Shown: piece after piece, positions 47,463 to 57,361 of the stretch | How the letters are laid out: the number at the start of each line of letters is the position of its first letter | Position numbering within the stretch: position 1 is the stretch's first letter | Origin: Salinispora vitiensis | GTDB lineage: Bacteria; Actinomycetota; Actinomycetes; Mycobacteriales; Micromonosporaceae | DNA: 64,000 nt | Direction: 5' to 3' | Assembly: GCF_000378825.1 (NCBI RefSeq) | Contig: NZ_KB900388.1 | Location: forward strand, 419,578-483,577 | Position numbers and translations under genes: made by a program | Notes under the pieces: model-generated | Databases searched by the model: none | Told to the model about the DNA's origin: nothing | The model's input: only the letters and a program-made list of their open reading frames with translations

Positions 47463-48524
47463 ATGGCCGGCGTCTCCGTAGATGAGGCGATGCGTCGCGC
47501 GGTTGAACTTGCCGCGCGCGGCCTCGGTACCACCAGCCCCAACCCGGTCGTCGGCTGCGTGCTGCTTGACCCGGGCGGTCAGGTCGTCGGTGAGGGCTTT
47601 CACGCGTACGCCGGTGGGCCGCACGCCGAGATCGTCGCGCTCGCCCACGCGGGGGAGCGGGCGCGGGGCGGCACCGCGGTGGTCACGCTGGAACCCTGCG
47701 ATCACACCGGCCGTACGGGCCCGTGCAGCACCGCTCTGGTGCAGGCGGGCGTCGCCCGGGTGGTGATCGCCGTACCCGACCCGAACCAGGCCGCCTCCGG
47801 TGGCGCCGCCACGCTGCGGGCCGCCGGCATCCGGGTCGACCTGGGCGTCCGCGCCGTTGAGGCGGAGGCGGGCAACATCGCGTGGCTGACCTCAACGCGT
47901 CGGGGCTGGCCGTACCTCGTCTGGAAGTACGCGGCGACGCTGGACGGGCGGTCCGCCGCGGCCGACGGCACCAGCATGTGGATCACTTCCGAGGCGGCCC
48001 GGATGGATGTACACGCGCTGCGCGGCACGGTGGATGCCGTTCTCGCCGGGGTGGGCACCGTCCTCGCCGACGACCCGCGCCTGACCGTTCGGAATCTGCG
48101 CGACGGCAGCCTCGCTATCCGGCAGCCGTTGCGGGTGGTGGTGGACTCGGCGGGCCGGACCCCGGCCGGAGCGCGGGTCCGCGACGACGCCGCGTCCACC
48201 TGGATCGCCACCGCCGAGGAGGTTGGTACCGATTCGGTGGGCCGAGTCGACCTGTCGGCGCTGCTCGCCGCGCTTCACCAGCGCGGGGTGCGCGCCGCGC
48301 TGCTGGAGGGAGGGCCGCGGCTGGCCGGCGCCTTCCTCGCCGCCGGGTTGGTCGACAAGATCGTCGGCTACGTCGCGCCCCGGTTGCTCGGTGCCGGCCC
48401 TACCGCGTTGGTGGACGCGGGGGTGACCACGATCACCGATGCCATCGACTGTGAGGTCGTGGACGTTACCCAGGTCGGTCCCGACCTGCGGATCACCGCA
48501 CTGCCCCGGAAGAGGGAGGGCTGA
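47463..48524 (+). CDS. ribD: Bifunctional pyrimidine deaminase/reductase RibD
   Basis: 353 residues from ATG 47463. The deaminase domain has GGPHAEIVAL and EPCDHTGRTGPCSTAL (zinc ligands and catalytic Glu). The reductase domain starts near VWKYAATLDGRSAAADGTSMWI and has GVGTVLADDPRLTVR and LLEGGPRLAGAFL. The two domains carry out consecutive deamination and NADPH reduction in riboflavin synthesis. The open frame back to 47223 covers riboswitch sequence and is not translated by this reading. One base lies between its stop and ribE. Confidence 0.95.
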   Translation: MAGVSVDEAMRRAVELAARGLGTTSPNPVVGCVLLDPGGQVVGEGFHAYAGGPHAEIVALAHAGERARGGTAVVTLEPCDHTGRTGPCSTALVQAGVARVVIAVPDPNQAASGGAATLRAAGIRVDLGVRAVEAEAGNIAWLTSTRRGWPYLVWKYAATLDGRSAAADGTSMWITSEAARMDVHALRGTVDAVLAGVGTVLADDPRLTVRNLRDGSLAIRQPLRVVVDSAGRTPAGARVRDDAASTWIATAEEVGTDSVGRVDLSALLAALHQRGVRAALLEGGPRLAGAFLAAGLVDKIVGYVAPRLLGAGPTALVDAGVTTITDAIDCEVVDVTQVGPDLRITALPRKREG

Positions 48525-48525
48525 C

Positions 48526-49209
48526 ATGTTCACCGGCATCGTCGAGGAACTCGGTACGGTCATCCGCATCGCGGAGAGCGCGGAGGATTCCGCGGTGGTC
48601 ACCATCAACGGCCCGCTGGTCGTCGCCGACGCCAAGCCCGGTGACTCCATCGCGGTCAACGGAGTCTGCCTGACCGTGGTGGAACTCGCCGACGGTACCT
48701 TCACCGCCGATGTGATGGGCGAGACGTTGCGGCGCTCCGCGCTCGGCGCCCTGCGCGTCGGTGACCGGGTGAACCTGGAGCGGGCCGCCATCCTCGGCAG
48801 CCGCCTCGGCGGCCACCTGGTGCAGGGGCATGTCAACGGGGTTGGCGAGCTGCTGGCCCGGGAACCGGCCGCGCGGTGGGAGACGGTCCGCTTCCGCCTC
48901 CCCACCGACCTGGCTCGCTATGTGGTGACGAAGGGGTCGATCACCGTTGACGGGGTGTCCCTGACCGTGGCGGGTGCCGGGCCCGACTGGTTCGAGGTGG
49001 GTCTGATCCCCACCACCCTGCGGCTGACGACACTGGGCTCCCGGAGCGTCGGCGACATCGTCAACCTTGAGGTCGACATCCTGGCCAAATACGTCGAGCG
49101 GTTACTCGGCGGGGGCCAGCTGGCCGGGCCGGCCGACCTGCCCGGCACTGACGACCTGCCCGCCACTGTTGACCGGCCCGGTGCCGCGCCGGTGGGCGGG
49201 CCGGCGTGA
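48526..49209 (+). CDS. ribE: Riboflavin synthase alpha chain
   Basis: 227 residues from ATG 48526. The duplicated lumazine-binding barrels are visible: MFTGIVEELGTV with SIAVNGVCLTVVE, then LGGHLVQGHVNGVG with SITVDGVSLTV. The enzyme dismutates two dimethyl-ribityllumazines into riboflavin. The last 35 residues form a Gly/Pro-rich tail (LPGTDDLPATVDRPG) not needed for the fold. The stop overlaps the following start region, and ribD lies one base upstream. Confidence 0.94.
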   Translation: MFTGIVEELGTVIRIAESAEDSAVVTINGPLVVADAKPGDSIAVNGVCLTVVELADGTFTADVMGETLRRSALGALRVGDRVNLERAAILGSRLGGHLVQGHVNGVGELLAREPAARWETVRFRLPTDLARYVVTKGSITVDGVSLTVAGAGPDWFEVGLIPTTLRLTTLGSRSVGDIVNLEVDILAKYVERLLGGGQLAGPADLPGTDDLPATVDRPGAAPVGGPA

Positions 49210-49907
49210 TGGGGCCGCTCGGCTGGCTGCTGGACGCGCAGGTGAGCCTCGCCGGCTCGCCGGTGCTGGTTCGCGAGATCGTCGGCAACGTCTTCGGCCT
49301 GGCCGCTGCGATGTTCGGCCTGCGCCGGGTGGTGTGGGCCTGGCCGGTCGGCATGATCGGTAACGCGCTGCTGTTCACCGTCTTCCTCGGCGGGGCGTTC
49401 GCTACCCCACAGGCACATGACCTCTACGGTCAGGCCGGCCGGCAGGTCTTCTTCTTCGGGCTCGGCCTCTACGGCTGGTGGCGCTGGTCACGGAATCGCC
49501 GCCGGAGCGGCGACGGCTCCGCCGCCGCGGTGCAGCCCCGCTGGGCTACCGGGCGGGAGCGGCTCGTACTGCTGGTGGCTGCCGTCGTCGGGATCGCCGT
49601 CAGTTACCCGGTCCTCGCCGCCCTGGGCTCGTGGGGGCCGCTGCCGGATGCCTGGATCCTGACCGGCAGCCTGCTCGCCACGTACGGCATGGCCCGGGGG
49701 TACGTGGACTTCTGGCTGATCTGGATCGCCGTCGACGTGGTCGGACTGCCACTGTTGCTGCGCGGCGGGTTCTACCCCTCGGCGGCCATGTACCTCGTCT
49801 ACGGCGCCTTCTGCGTCTGGGGACTCGCCGCCTGGTGGCGGACGTCGCGTGCTGCTCGTACCGACCTCGTGCCGATTCCATCGAGCTATGCGGAGGCTGC
49901 GGCGTGA
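49206..49907 (+). CDS. ribM: PnuC-family transporter, probably riboflavin (RibM)
   Basis: 233 residues from GTG 49206; the adjacent ATG 49209 is equally possible. Six to seven membrane segments include [31 protein letters not shown] and [16 protein letters not shown], the PnuC fold. PnuC members carry nicotinamide riboside, but RibM-type members in actinobacterial FMN-riboswitch operons carry riboflavin. The position inside ribD-ribE-ribBA-ribH makes RibM the likelier role; substrate is inference from context. The gene overlaps ribE and ribBA by four bases each. Confidence 0.82.
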   Translation: MMGPLGWLLDAQVSLAGSPVLVREIVGNVFGLAAAMFGLRRVVWAWPVGMIGNALLFTVFLGGAFATPQAHDLYGQAGRQVFFFGLGLYGWWRWSRNRRRSGDGSAAAVQPRWATGRERLVLLVAAVVGIAVSYPVLAALGSWGPLPDAWILTGSLLATYGMARGYVDFWLIWIAVDVVGLPLLLRGGFYPSAAMYLVYGAFCVWGLAAWWRTSRAARTDLVPIPSSYAEAAA

Positions 49908-51166
49908 CCACTTTTGCCAGGATCGAACGAGCGATGGCGGAGATCAACGCCGGCCGGCCCATCGTCGTGGTCGACGACGCCAACCGGGAGAACGAGGGCG
50001 ATCTGATCTTCGCGGCCGAGCTGGCCACGCCCGAGCTGGTCGCCTTCATGGTCCGCTACACCTCCGGCTACATCTGTGCGGCGTTGACCGAGGGTGAGTG
50101 TGACCGGCTGGACCTGCCGCCGATGCACCACACCAATCAGGACCGGCGCGGCACCGCCTACACGGTGACCGTGGATGCCCGGGAGGGCGTGAGTACCGGC
50201 ATCTCCGCCGCCGACCGGGCGCACACGATCCGGCTGCTCGCCGACCCCGGCACCGGGCCGGAGGATCTGGCCCGGCCCGGTCACGTGGTCCCGCTGCGCG
50301 CTCGCGAGGGAGGTGTGCTGCGCCGGCCCGGTCACACCGAGGCCGCGACCGACCTCACCCGGTTGGCCGGGCTACGCCCCGTGGGCGTCCTCTGCGAGCT
50401 GGTCAACGACGACGGCACCATGATGCGGGGCCCAGACCTGGAGCGGTTCTGCGCCGAACACTCGCTGCTCCTGGTCACCATCGCGGACCTAATCGCGTAT
50501 CGCCGGCGGACGGAGAAGCAGGTCGAGCTGGTCGCCGAGGCGCGGCTCCCCACCCGGCACGGGGTCTTCCGGGCACTGGGGTACAGCGGCGACTACGACT
50601 CGGCTGAGCACGTGGCCCTGGTGCTGGGTGATCTCGGCGACGGGCGGGACGTGCTGGTGCGGGTGCACTCCGAGTGCCTCACCGGTGACGTCTTCGGCTC
50701 GTTGCGCTGCGACTGTGGCCCGCAACTCGACGCTGCCCTGGAGCGGGTCGCCCAGGAAGGCCGCGGAGTCGTGCTCTACCTCCGCGGTCATGAGGGGCGC
50801 GGCATCGGGCTGTTGCACAAGCTCCAGGCGTACCAGCTGCAGGACCTGGGCCGGGACACCGTGGACGCGAACCTGGAGCTCGGCCTGCCCGCGGACGCGC
50901 GGGACTACGGCACCGGCGCGCAGATCCTCTACGACCTGGGGGTGCGGTCGATGCGACTGCTGACCAACAATCCGGCCAAGCGGGCCGGCCTGGAGGGGTA
51001 CGGCCTGACCGTCACCGGCCGCCTGGACCTGCCGGTTCGCCCGCACCCCGAGAACGTGGAGTACCTGCGAACCAAGCGGGACCGGATGGGACATCTGCTG
51101 GAGTTCGACGAGGTTGTCGAGGCGCCGACGGGCCGTACCGTCGTCGGTGATGGGATTGGAGCATAG
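49904..51166 (+). CDS. ribBA: Bifunctional RibBA (DHBP synthase / GTP cyclohydrolase II)
   Basis: 420 residues from GTG 49904, which overlaps the previous stop and follows cggagg. The RibB domain has [18 protein letters not shown] and [18 protein letters not shown]. The RibA domain has the zinc cysteines in [18 protein letters not shown] and [13 protein letters not shown]. It makes dihydroxybutanone phosphate from ribulose-5-phosphate and opens GTP, the two entry steps. The long in-frame extension to 49478 lies within ribM. Confidence 0.95.
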   Translation: MTTFARIERAMAEINAGRPIVVVDDANRENEGDLIFAAELATPELVAFMVRYTSGYICAALTEGECDRLDLPPMHHTNQDRRGTAYTVTVDAREGVSTGISAADRAHTIRLLADPGTGPEDLARPGHVVPLRAREGGVLRRPGHTEAATDLTRLAGLRPVGVLCELVNDDGTMMRGPDLERFCAEHSLLLVTIADLIAYRRRTEKQVELVAEARLPTRHGVFRALGYSGDYDSAEHVALVLGDLGDGRDVLVRVHSECLTGDVFGSLRCDCGPQLDAALERVAQEGRGVVLYLRGHEGRGIGLLHKLQAYQLQDLGRDTVDANLELGLPADARDYGTGAQILYDLGVRSMRLLTNNPAKRAGLEGYGLTVTGRLDLPVRPHPENVEYLRTKRDRMGHLLEFDEVVEAPTGRTVVGDGIGA

Positions 51167-51168
51167 GG

Positions 51169-51666
51169 ATGGCGGGCTTCGGGGAACCGGGCATCGATGC
51201 TGTTGCTGCCGGGGGTCTGACCGTCGGGGTGGTCGCTGCCCGCTGGCACGGCGAGCTCACCGACCACATGCTTGACCGGGCGGTCGCCGCCGCCGAAGCG
51301 TGTGGGGCCGGTGTCCGGGTGGCCCGGGTGGCTGGCTCGGTAGAGCTACCCGTGGTGGCGCAGGCGCTCGCCCGGCGCTGCGACGCGGTGGTGGCGCTCG
51401 GGGTGGTAGTCCGGGGGGCCACCGCTCACTTCGACTACGTCTGTCGGTCGGTTACCGACGGGCTCACCCGGATCGCCCTGGATGAGGGGAAGCCGGTGGG
51501 GCACGGTGTGCTGACCGTGGAGACGATCGAGCAGGCTCGGGACCGGGCCGGGCTGCCCGGCTCGGCGGAGGACAAGGGCTGGGCGGCGACCGTCGCGGTC
51601 CTCGACGCGGCGCTCGCGGTTCGGGGCCTGGCTGGCGCCACCCCGCGGGTGGGCTTCGGCGCCTGA
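51169..51666 (+). CDS. ribH: 6,7-Dimethyl-8-ribityllumazine synthase
   Basis: 165 residues from ATG 51169, two bases after ribBA. Signature regions: [17 protein letters not shown] at the start, [15 protein letters not shown] and [18 protein letters not shown] with the catalytic His region. It condenses the RibA/RibD product with dihydroxybutanone phosphate. It completes the riboflavin operon. The usual GETxHF motif is varied to GATAHF here. Confidence 0.93.
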   Translation: MAGFGEPGIDAVAAGGLTVGVVAARWHGELTDHMLDRAVAAAEACGAGVRVARVAGSVELPVVAQALARRCDAVVALGVVVRGATAHFDYVCRSVTDGLTRIALDEGKPVGHGVLTVETIEQARDRAGLPGSAEDKGWAATVAVLDAALAVRGLAGATPRVGFGA

Positions 51667-51724
51667 CGCTTCGGCATCGTGGGACACACCGATCCCGGTG
51701 GAGCCGCGGTGGCCAGCCGGTTGC

Positions 51725-51740
51725 AAGAATCGACCCTGTG
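51725..51740 (+). promoter_or_regulatory. Candidate leaderless promoter of hisE
   Basis: AAGAAT (51725-51730) followed by seven bases and GTG 51738, with no ribosome site. The hexamer lacks the first T, so the match is weaker than for aroB or rpe. Confidence 0.35.
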
Positions 51741-52001
51741 AAGACGTTCGAGGAGTTGTTCGCCGAGCTGCAGGCCAAGGCCGCTGCCGGCACCCCCGGC
51801 TCGGGCACCGTCGCGGCCCTGGACAAGGGGGTGCACTTCGTCGGCAAGAAGGTCGTCGAGGAGGCGGCCGAGTCCTGGATGGCAGCCGAGCACGAGGGGC
51901 CCGAGCGGACCGCCGAGGAGATCTCCCAGCTGCTCTACCAGGTGCAGGTGTTGATGCTCGCTACTGGTCTCGACCTCGAGGACGTCTACCGACATCTGTG
52001 A
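51738..52001 (+). CDS. hisE: Phosphoribosyl-ATP pyrophosphatase
   Basis: 87 residues, the normal size for stand-alone HisE of the MazG-like all-alpha NTP pyrophosphatase fold. [11 protein letters not shown] opens the protein, and [16 protein letters not shown] plus [19 protein letters not shown] hold the acidic metal-binding residues (EExxE and ExxD/E). It is the second step of histidine synthesis. It pairs with hisG 51 bases downstream, as in other actinobacteria. Confidence 0.94.
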   Translation: MKTFEELFAELQAKAAAGTPGSGTVAALDKGVHFVGKKVVEEAAESWMAAEHEGPERTAEEISQLLYQVQVLMLATGLDLEDVYRHL

Positions 52002-52052
52002 GTGTCCCCGTGCCGACCGACCCTTCCGCTTTCCGACAAGGAGCATTCCGCC

Positions 52053-52898
52053 ATGCTGCGAGTCGCGGTACCCAACAAGGGGACCTTGGCCGAGAAGGCC
52101 GCTCAGATGTTGCGCGAGGCGGGCTACCGCCAGCGAACCGACCCGAAGGACCTGGTCTGCCGGGACGATTCGAACGACATTGAGTTCTTCTACCTGCGCC
52201 CGAAGGACATCGCCACCTACGTCGGCTCCGGAGACCTGGACGTCGGCATCACCGGCCGGGACCTCCTAGTCGACTCCGGTGCGCCCGCCACCGAGGTGGT
52301 CGACTTGGCCTTCGGCCAGGCCACCTTCCGATTCGCCGCTCGACCCGAGGACATCGCGTCGGCGCAGGACCTGGACGGGCGTCGGGTCGCTACCGCATAC
52401 CCCGGCCTGGTGGAGCGGCACCTCGCCGAGCTGGGCGTCAAGGCCGACGTGATCCGCCTGGACGGCGCGGTGGAGAACGCCATCCGGCTGGGCCTCGCCG
52501 ACGTGGTCGCTGATGTGGTGGAGACCGGTGCCACGCTGCGTCAGGCCGGCCTGGTGGTCTTCGGTGAGCCGCTGCTGCGCTCGTCCGCGGTCCTGGTCTG
52601 CCGCGCTGCCGCGCCGCCCCACCCGCAGTGTGAGCTGCTGCTCCGCCGTCTGCAGAGCGTGCTCGTCGCCCGGCGTTACGTGATGCTGACGTACGACGTT
52701 CCGGCCGACCTGTTGGCTCGGGCCAGTTCGTTGACTCCGGGCATCGAGTCGCCAACCGTCTCCCGGCTGCACCGGGAGGGCTGGGTAGCGGTGCAGGCGA
52801 TGGTGCTCCGCGACGATGTGCACCGGATCATGGACGAGTTGTACCAGGTCGGTGCCCGCGCGATCCTGGTCACCAACATTCAGGCCTGCCGTCTCTGA
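52053..52898 (+). CDS. hisG: ATP phosphoribosyltransferase (long form)
   Basis: 281 residues from ATG 52053, which follows aaggag and gives the conserved start LRVAVPNKGTLAEKAAQML; a GTG frame from 52002 is not needed. GSGDLDVGITGRDLL and ADVVADVVETGATLRQAGL are the phosphate and PRPP sites. The C-terminal PII-like domain (about 205-281) is the histidine feedback site, which marks the hexameric long form. It is the first committed step of histidine synthesis. A ten-pair hairpin follows. Confidence 0.94.
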   Translation: MLRVAVPNKGTLAEKAAQMLREAGYRQRTDPKDLVCRDDSNDIEFFYLRPKDIATYVGSGDLDVGITGRDLLVDSGAPATEVVDLAFGQATFRFAARPEDIASAQDLDGRRVATAYPGLVERHLAELGVKADVIRLDGAVENAIRLGLADVVADVVETGATLRQAGLVVFGEPLLRSSAVLVCRAAAPPHPQCELLLRRLQSVLVARRYVMLTYDVPADLLARASSLTPGIESPTVSRLHREGWVAVQAMVLRDDVHRIMDELYQVGARAILVTNIQACRL

Positions 52899-52918
52899 CG
52901 TCCCCGGCGGCGTCTCGC

Positions 52919-52943
52919 CGCGCCCGGCTGTGTGCCGGGCGCG
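52919..52943 (+). terminator. Hairpin after hisG
   Basis: A perfect ten-base-pair stem (52919-52928 with 52934-52943) and a five-base loop start 21 bases after the hisG stop and precede the next promoter. No T run follows. Confidence 0.7.
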
Positions 52944-52963
52944 GGCCGCCCGGGTGTGGGTGG

Positions 52964-52978
52964 CAGACTGGTGCGGTG
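52964..52978 (+). promoter_or_regulatory. Candidate leaderless promoter of the PH-like gene
   Basis: CAGACT (52964-52969) is six bases before GTG 52976, the same hexamer and near-identical spacing as at aroC. No ribosome site is present. Confidence 0.45.
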
Positions 52979-53455
52979 AGCGAAACCGAAGCGTTCCGGA
53001 TTCGGCCCCGGCGCATCCGGCTGGTCTGCTGGGCCTCGGCGGTTGCCCTGGTGCTGCTGTTCACGGTGTTGGCGACGTCGCTGCACGGTGCGACCGGCAG
53101 CGGCTATGGCTCGTTTCAGCGAGGCGACCAACTCGGCATGGTCGGTCTCGGCGTGCTCGGCGCCCTTGCCTTCCTGCTCTTCACCCGGCCGCGGGTGGAG
53201 GCTGACGCGCAGCGGGTCCGGGTGCAGAACGTGATCGGCTCGTACGAGCTGCCCTGGGAGCTCGTCCGTGGCGTCCGGTTCGACCGCGGGGCGCCCTGGG
53301 CCAGCCTTGAGCTGCACGATGACGACCTGGTGCCGATGCTTGCTCTCCAGGCCGCCGACAAGGAGCTGGCGGTGGACGCGGTCCGCCGGCTGCGCCGGCT
53401 GCACCAGGCCCGGCTGGCTGCGGGCAGCGCCGCAACTGACCCTGCCGGCCACTGA
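52976..53455 (+). CDS. Small membrane protein with bacterial PH-like domain
   Basis: 159 residues. Two membrane segments (about 16-38 and 56-72) are followed by a beta-rich domain with VEADAQRVRVQNVIGSYELP and WELVRGVRFDRGAPWASLEL. This fits the bacterial PH-like family (bPH/DUF2581-type) commonly next to hisG in actinobacteria. The domain may bind lipid or protein at the membrane; function is unknown. The final codons lie inside a 16-bp tandem repeat, so the C-terminal residues (TDPAGH) may vary between strains. Confidence 0.72.
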   Translation: MSETEAFRIRPRRIRLVCWASAVALVLLFTVLATSLHGATGSGYGSFQRGDQLGMVGLGVLGALAFLLFTRPRVEADAQRVRVQNVIGSYELPWELVRGVRFDRGAPWASLELHDDDLVPMLALQAADKELAVDAVRRLRRLHQARLAAGSAATDPAGH

Positions 53456-53498
53456 CCCTGCCGGCCACTGACCCTGGCCGTCACTGACCCCGCCGGCC
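53435..53498 (+). repeat. Four tandem 16-bp repeats overlapping a stop codon
   Basis: The unit actgaccctgccggcc occurs at 53435-53450 and 53451-53466, then with changes at 53467-53482 and 53483-53498, with a further partial copy after. Each copy contains TGA; the second holds the stop of the PH-like gene (53453-53455). Loss or gain of copies would leave a stop in place but change the C-terminus. Confidence 0.8.
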
Positions 53499-53539
53499 AC
53501 TGAGAACGGCGGTCCTGCGGCGCGGGGCTGATGCCCGGT

Positions 53540-53568
53540 TTGGGGTGGACCGGCGCGGGGTGTAGGCT
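53540..53568 (+). promoter_or_regulatory. Promoter of the infC operon
   Basis: TTGGGG (53540-53545), a 17-base spacer and TAGGCT (53563-53568). Transcription would begin near 53575 and give a leader of about 250 bases before infC. Confidence 0.5.
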
Positions 53569-53583
53569 ACGGGAAACGACCAG

Positions 53584-53607
53584 GCCAGCTGCGGCTTCGC
53601 GGCTGGC
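53584..53607 (+). promoter_or_regulatory. First hairpin in the infC leader
   Basis: A ten-pair stem (53584-53593 with 53598-53607, one G-U) around gctt, followed by ttt. It lies near the predicted transcript start and may stabilise the leader or act in attenuation. Confidence 0.5.
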
Positions 53608-53728
53608 TTTGAAAGCGGAGCGCCTGCTCCCACCTGAGTCGCCGTGCGGCGGCCGGGTCCGGTCCCCGATTCCGAGCATGCCTCGGTGTCGGATGCGCGA
53701 CTATCTGGTCGTGCCGACCGGTCGAGCG

Positions 53729-53750
53729 GGCCCCGGCAGCTGCCGGGGCC
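53729..53750 (+). terminator. Attenuator-like terminator in the infC leader
   Basis: A perfect 22-base palindrome forms a strong hairpin, followed at once by the U-rich stretch ttctgctttc. It lies 75 bases before the infC start and inside the leader, so it could end transcription early, for example in response to the level of L20 or IF3. The controlling signal is unknown. Confidence 0.7.
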
Positions 53751-53825
53751 TTCTGCTTTCCGGGTCGGTTCCCACCCGGGAGCCGCCGGGTCGGCAATGC
53801 AGAAGACTCGACTCGAGGAGGCCCC

Positions 53826-54458
53826 ATCAGCGTCGAACCACGCGTGAACGAGCAGATCCGGGCACGTGAGGTCCGACTGGTCGGTCCCGAGGGTGAGCAG
53901 GTGGGCATCGTCCCGCTGGAGCGCGCCCTTCAGCTGGCCGCGGACGTCGACCTGGACCTGGTCGAGGTTGCGCCAATGGCGCGCCCGCCGGTGTGCAAGC
54001 TCATGGACTTCGGCAAGTTCAAGTATGAGAGCGCACTGAAGGCGCGCGAAGCGCGGCGTAATCAGCAGCAGACCGTCATCAAGGAAATGAAGCTTCGGCC
54101 GAAGATTGATCCGCATGACTACGAGACCAAGAAGGGTCACGTGGTGCGGTTCCTCAAGGCGGGCGACAAGGTCAAGGTGACGATCATGTTCCGGGGTCGC
54201 GAGCAGAGCCGCCCGGAGCTGGGCTACCGGCTCCTGCGTCGGCTCGAGTCCGAGATCTCGGAGCTGGGGTACGTCGAGGCCGCGCCGAAGCAGGACGGTC
54301 GAAACATGATCATGGTGCTCGCACCGCACCGCGCCACCAAGGCTGCTGCCACAGCGGCCCGCGGCGGCGCACTTCCGCGGGGCGAGCGGGAGTCCGGTGC
54401 CGCCGCGGCAGCACCGCCGGCCGAGGCGGCCGGACCCGCCGGAACTGCCGGCGAGTAG
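53826..54458 (+). CDS. infC: Translation initiation factor IF-3
   Basis: 210 residues if begun at the ATC codon 53826. A strong gaggagg site (53815-53821) sits four bases before it, and the resulting start [12 protein letters not shown] aligns with the STE(P/T)R(I/V)N start of Streptomyces and mycobacterial IF-3. The GTG at 53844 would remove six of these residues and lie 22 bases from the site. Rare AUU/AUC starts are the known basis for infC autoregulation. Both IF-3 domains ([34 protein letters not shown]) are complete, with an Ala/Pro-rich tail. Confidence 0.88.
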   Translation: MSVEPRVNEQIRAREVRLVGPEGEQVGIVPLERALQLAADVDLDLVEVAPMARPPVCKLMDFGKFKYESALKAREARRNQQQTVIKEMKLRPKIDPHDYETKKGHVVRFLKAGDKVKVTIMFRGREQSRPELGYRLLRRLESEISELGYVEAAPKQDGRNMIMVLAPHRATKAAATAARGGALPRGERESGAAAAAPPAEAAGPAGTAGE

Positions 54459-54478
54459 CAGGGGAGAAGACGTTCCAC

Positions 54479-54673
54479 ATGCCGAAGATGAAAAGCCACA
54501 CCGGGATGGGCAAGCGCGTCCGGGTGACCGGCAAAGGCAAGATCGTGAAGCAGCAGGCCGGCCTGCGCCACAACCTGGAGAAGAAGTCCTCCACCCGTAC
54601 CCGCCGGCTGACCGGGCTGGTCGAGGTGGCCAAGCCGGATGTCAAGCGCATCAAGAAGCTGCTCGGCCGCTGA
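54479..54673 (+). CDS. rpmI: 50S ribosomal protein L35
   Basis: 64 residues, very basic. The family signature [19 protein letters not shown] starts the protein, and the linker [14 protein letters not shown] is typical. It binds 23S rRNA. It lies 20 bases after infC with a gggagaag ribosome site, in the universal infC-rpmI-rplT order. Confidence 0.96.
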   Translation: MPKMKSHTGMGKRVRVTGKGKIVKQQAGLRHNLEKKSSTRTRRLTGLVEVAKPDVKRIKKLLGR

Positions 54674-54706
54674 CGCGCGCCACCCTGAACCAACGAAGGA
54701 GCTGAG

Positions 54707-55099
54707 ATGGCACGCGTCAAGCGGGCTGTGAACGCCCAGAAGAAGCGCCGTACCCTGCTCGCGACCGCGAGTGGCTACCGCGGTCAGCGCTCGCGGCTGT
54801 ACCGCAAGGCCAAGGAGCAGGTGCTGCACTCGATGCAGTACTCCTACCGGGACCGTCGCGACCGCAAGGGCGACTTCCGGCAGCTGTGGATCCAGCGGAT
54901 CAACGCGGGTGCCCGCGCCAACGGGCTTACCTACAACCGTCTGATCCAGGGCCTCAAGCTGGCCGGCATCGAGGTCGACCGGAAGATCCTGGCCGACCTA
55001 GCCGTCAACGACGCCGCCGCCTTCGCGGCGATCGTCGAGAAGGCCCGTGCGGCCGTCGCGGAGCAGGGCACCGGCGGCGCCGGCGCCCAGGCCGCCTGA
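54707..55099 (+). CDS. rplT: 50S ribosomal protein L20
   Basis: 130 residues. [34 protein letters not shown] is the long basic N-terminal helix, and [20 protein letters not shown] the core. L20 is required for early 50S assembly and in many bacteria represses its own operon by binding the leader, which makes the structured infC leader of interest here. The ATG follows aaggagctg. A Gln/Gly/Ala-rich tail ends the protein. Confidence 0.96.
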   Translation: MARVKRAVNAQKKRRTLLATASGYRGQRSRLYRKAKEQVLHSMQYSYRDRRDRKGDFRQLWIQRINAGARANGLTYNRLIQGLKLAGIEVDRKILADLAVNDAAAFAAIVEKARAAVAEQGTGGAGAQAA

Positions 55100-55128
55100 T
55101 CCACCCACGGCAGCGCGAGGCGTCTCCC

Positions 55129-56087
55129 ATGCAGTCACGACCGCACGGGAGGCGCCTCGACGCCGTCTCCGGACCACTCACCCCCCGCACCCCCCGGATC
55201 GTGGCGGCCCGTCGGCTGCACCGCCGCCGGGACCGCGAGGCCACCGGTCGGTTCCTGGCCGAGGGTCCACAGGCGGTCCGCGAGGCACTGGCTCGGTCGG
55301 GCACGGTCCTGGAACTCTTCGGTACGCCGGCCGCCCTGGACCGGTACCGGGAGCTGGCCGCCCAGGCCGCCGCCGCTGACCTCCCCGTCTCCGAGGTAAC
55401 CGACGCGGCGCTTGCCGGGCTCGCCGAGACGGTCGCTCCTCAGGGCCTGGTCGCCGTCTGTCAACATCTCGACCTGCCGCTGGCCACCGCTCTCGCCCGG
55501 GCGCCGCGGCTGGTCACCGTCCTCGCCGACATCCGCGATCCGGGCAACGCCGGCACGGTGCTGCGTACCGCCGACGCGGCCGGAGCCCAGACGGTGGTCT
55601 TCGCCGGTACGGCGGTCGACCCCTACAACGGCAAGGTGGTGCGGGCGTCGGCGGGCAGCCTGTTCCACGTGGACGTGGTGCGGGCGCCCGATCCGTTGCA
55701 GGTGCTCGCCGACCTGCGGGCCGCCGGGCTCGCCGTGTTGGCCACCACCGGATACGGCGCGGACGACCTGGACGACCTGGTTGATGCCGGCCGGTTGGCC
55801 GCCCCCACCGCCTGGGTCTTCGGCTCCGAGGCGCACGGCCTGCCCGCCGAGCTGACGGCGGCCGCCGCAGCCCGGGTCCGGGTGCCACTGCATGGGCGGG
55901 CGGAGAGCCTTAACCTGGCTGCCGCGGCGGCGGTGTGCCTGTACGCTTCAGCGAGAGCGCAGCGCCGGCCGTCGTCCCCGCGCCCGGTCGAGGCCACAAC
56001 CGCGGTGGAGACCACACCTACGGTCGAGGAAGTAGCGGCTGTTGAGGCCGGCACTGCGAGCGAGACAGCGAAGGAGAGCGGCCGCCC

Positions 56088-56091
<4 letters not shown>
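55129..56091 (+). CDS. SpoU/TrmH-family RNA 2'-O-methyltransferase
   Basis: 320 residues from ATG 55129. The N-terminal substrate-binding part has RFLAEGPQAVREAL. The knotted SPOUT domain shows the three motifs: LADIRDPGNAGTVLRTADAAGA, WVFGSEAHGLP and VPLHGRAESLNLAAAAAVCLY. It should methylate a ribose in 23S rRNA or tRNA, as the TsnR-like gene does in many actinobacteria at this site; the exact target is not decidable. The C-terminal 45 residues are repetitive Val-Glu-Thr and likely disordered. It lies 29 bases after rplT. Confidence 0.88.
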
Positions 56092-57325
<1,234 letters not shown>

Positions 57326-57361
57326 GCGCGGGCACGAGTTACGGAGACGGTGATCTGAGTC

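Noticed and set aside
53435..53505. CRISPR array
   Set aside because: Repeats are contiguous 16-mers with no spacers, and no cas genes are nearby.
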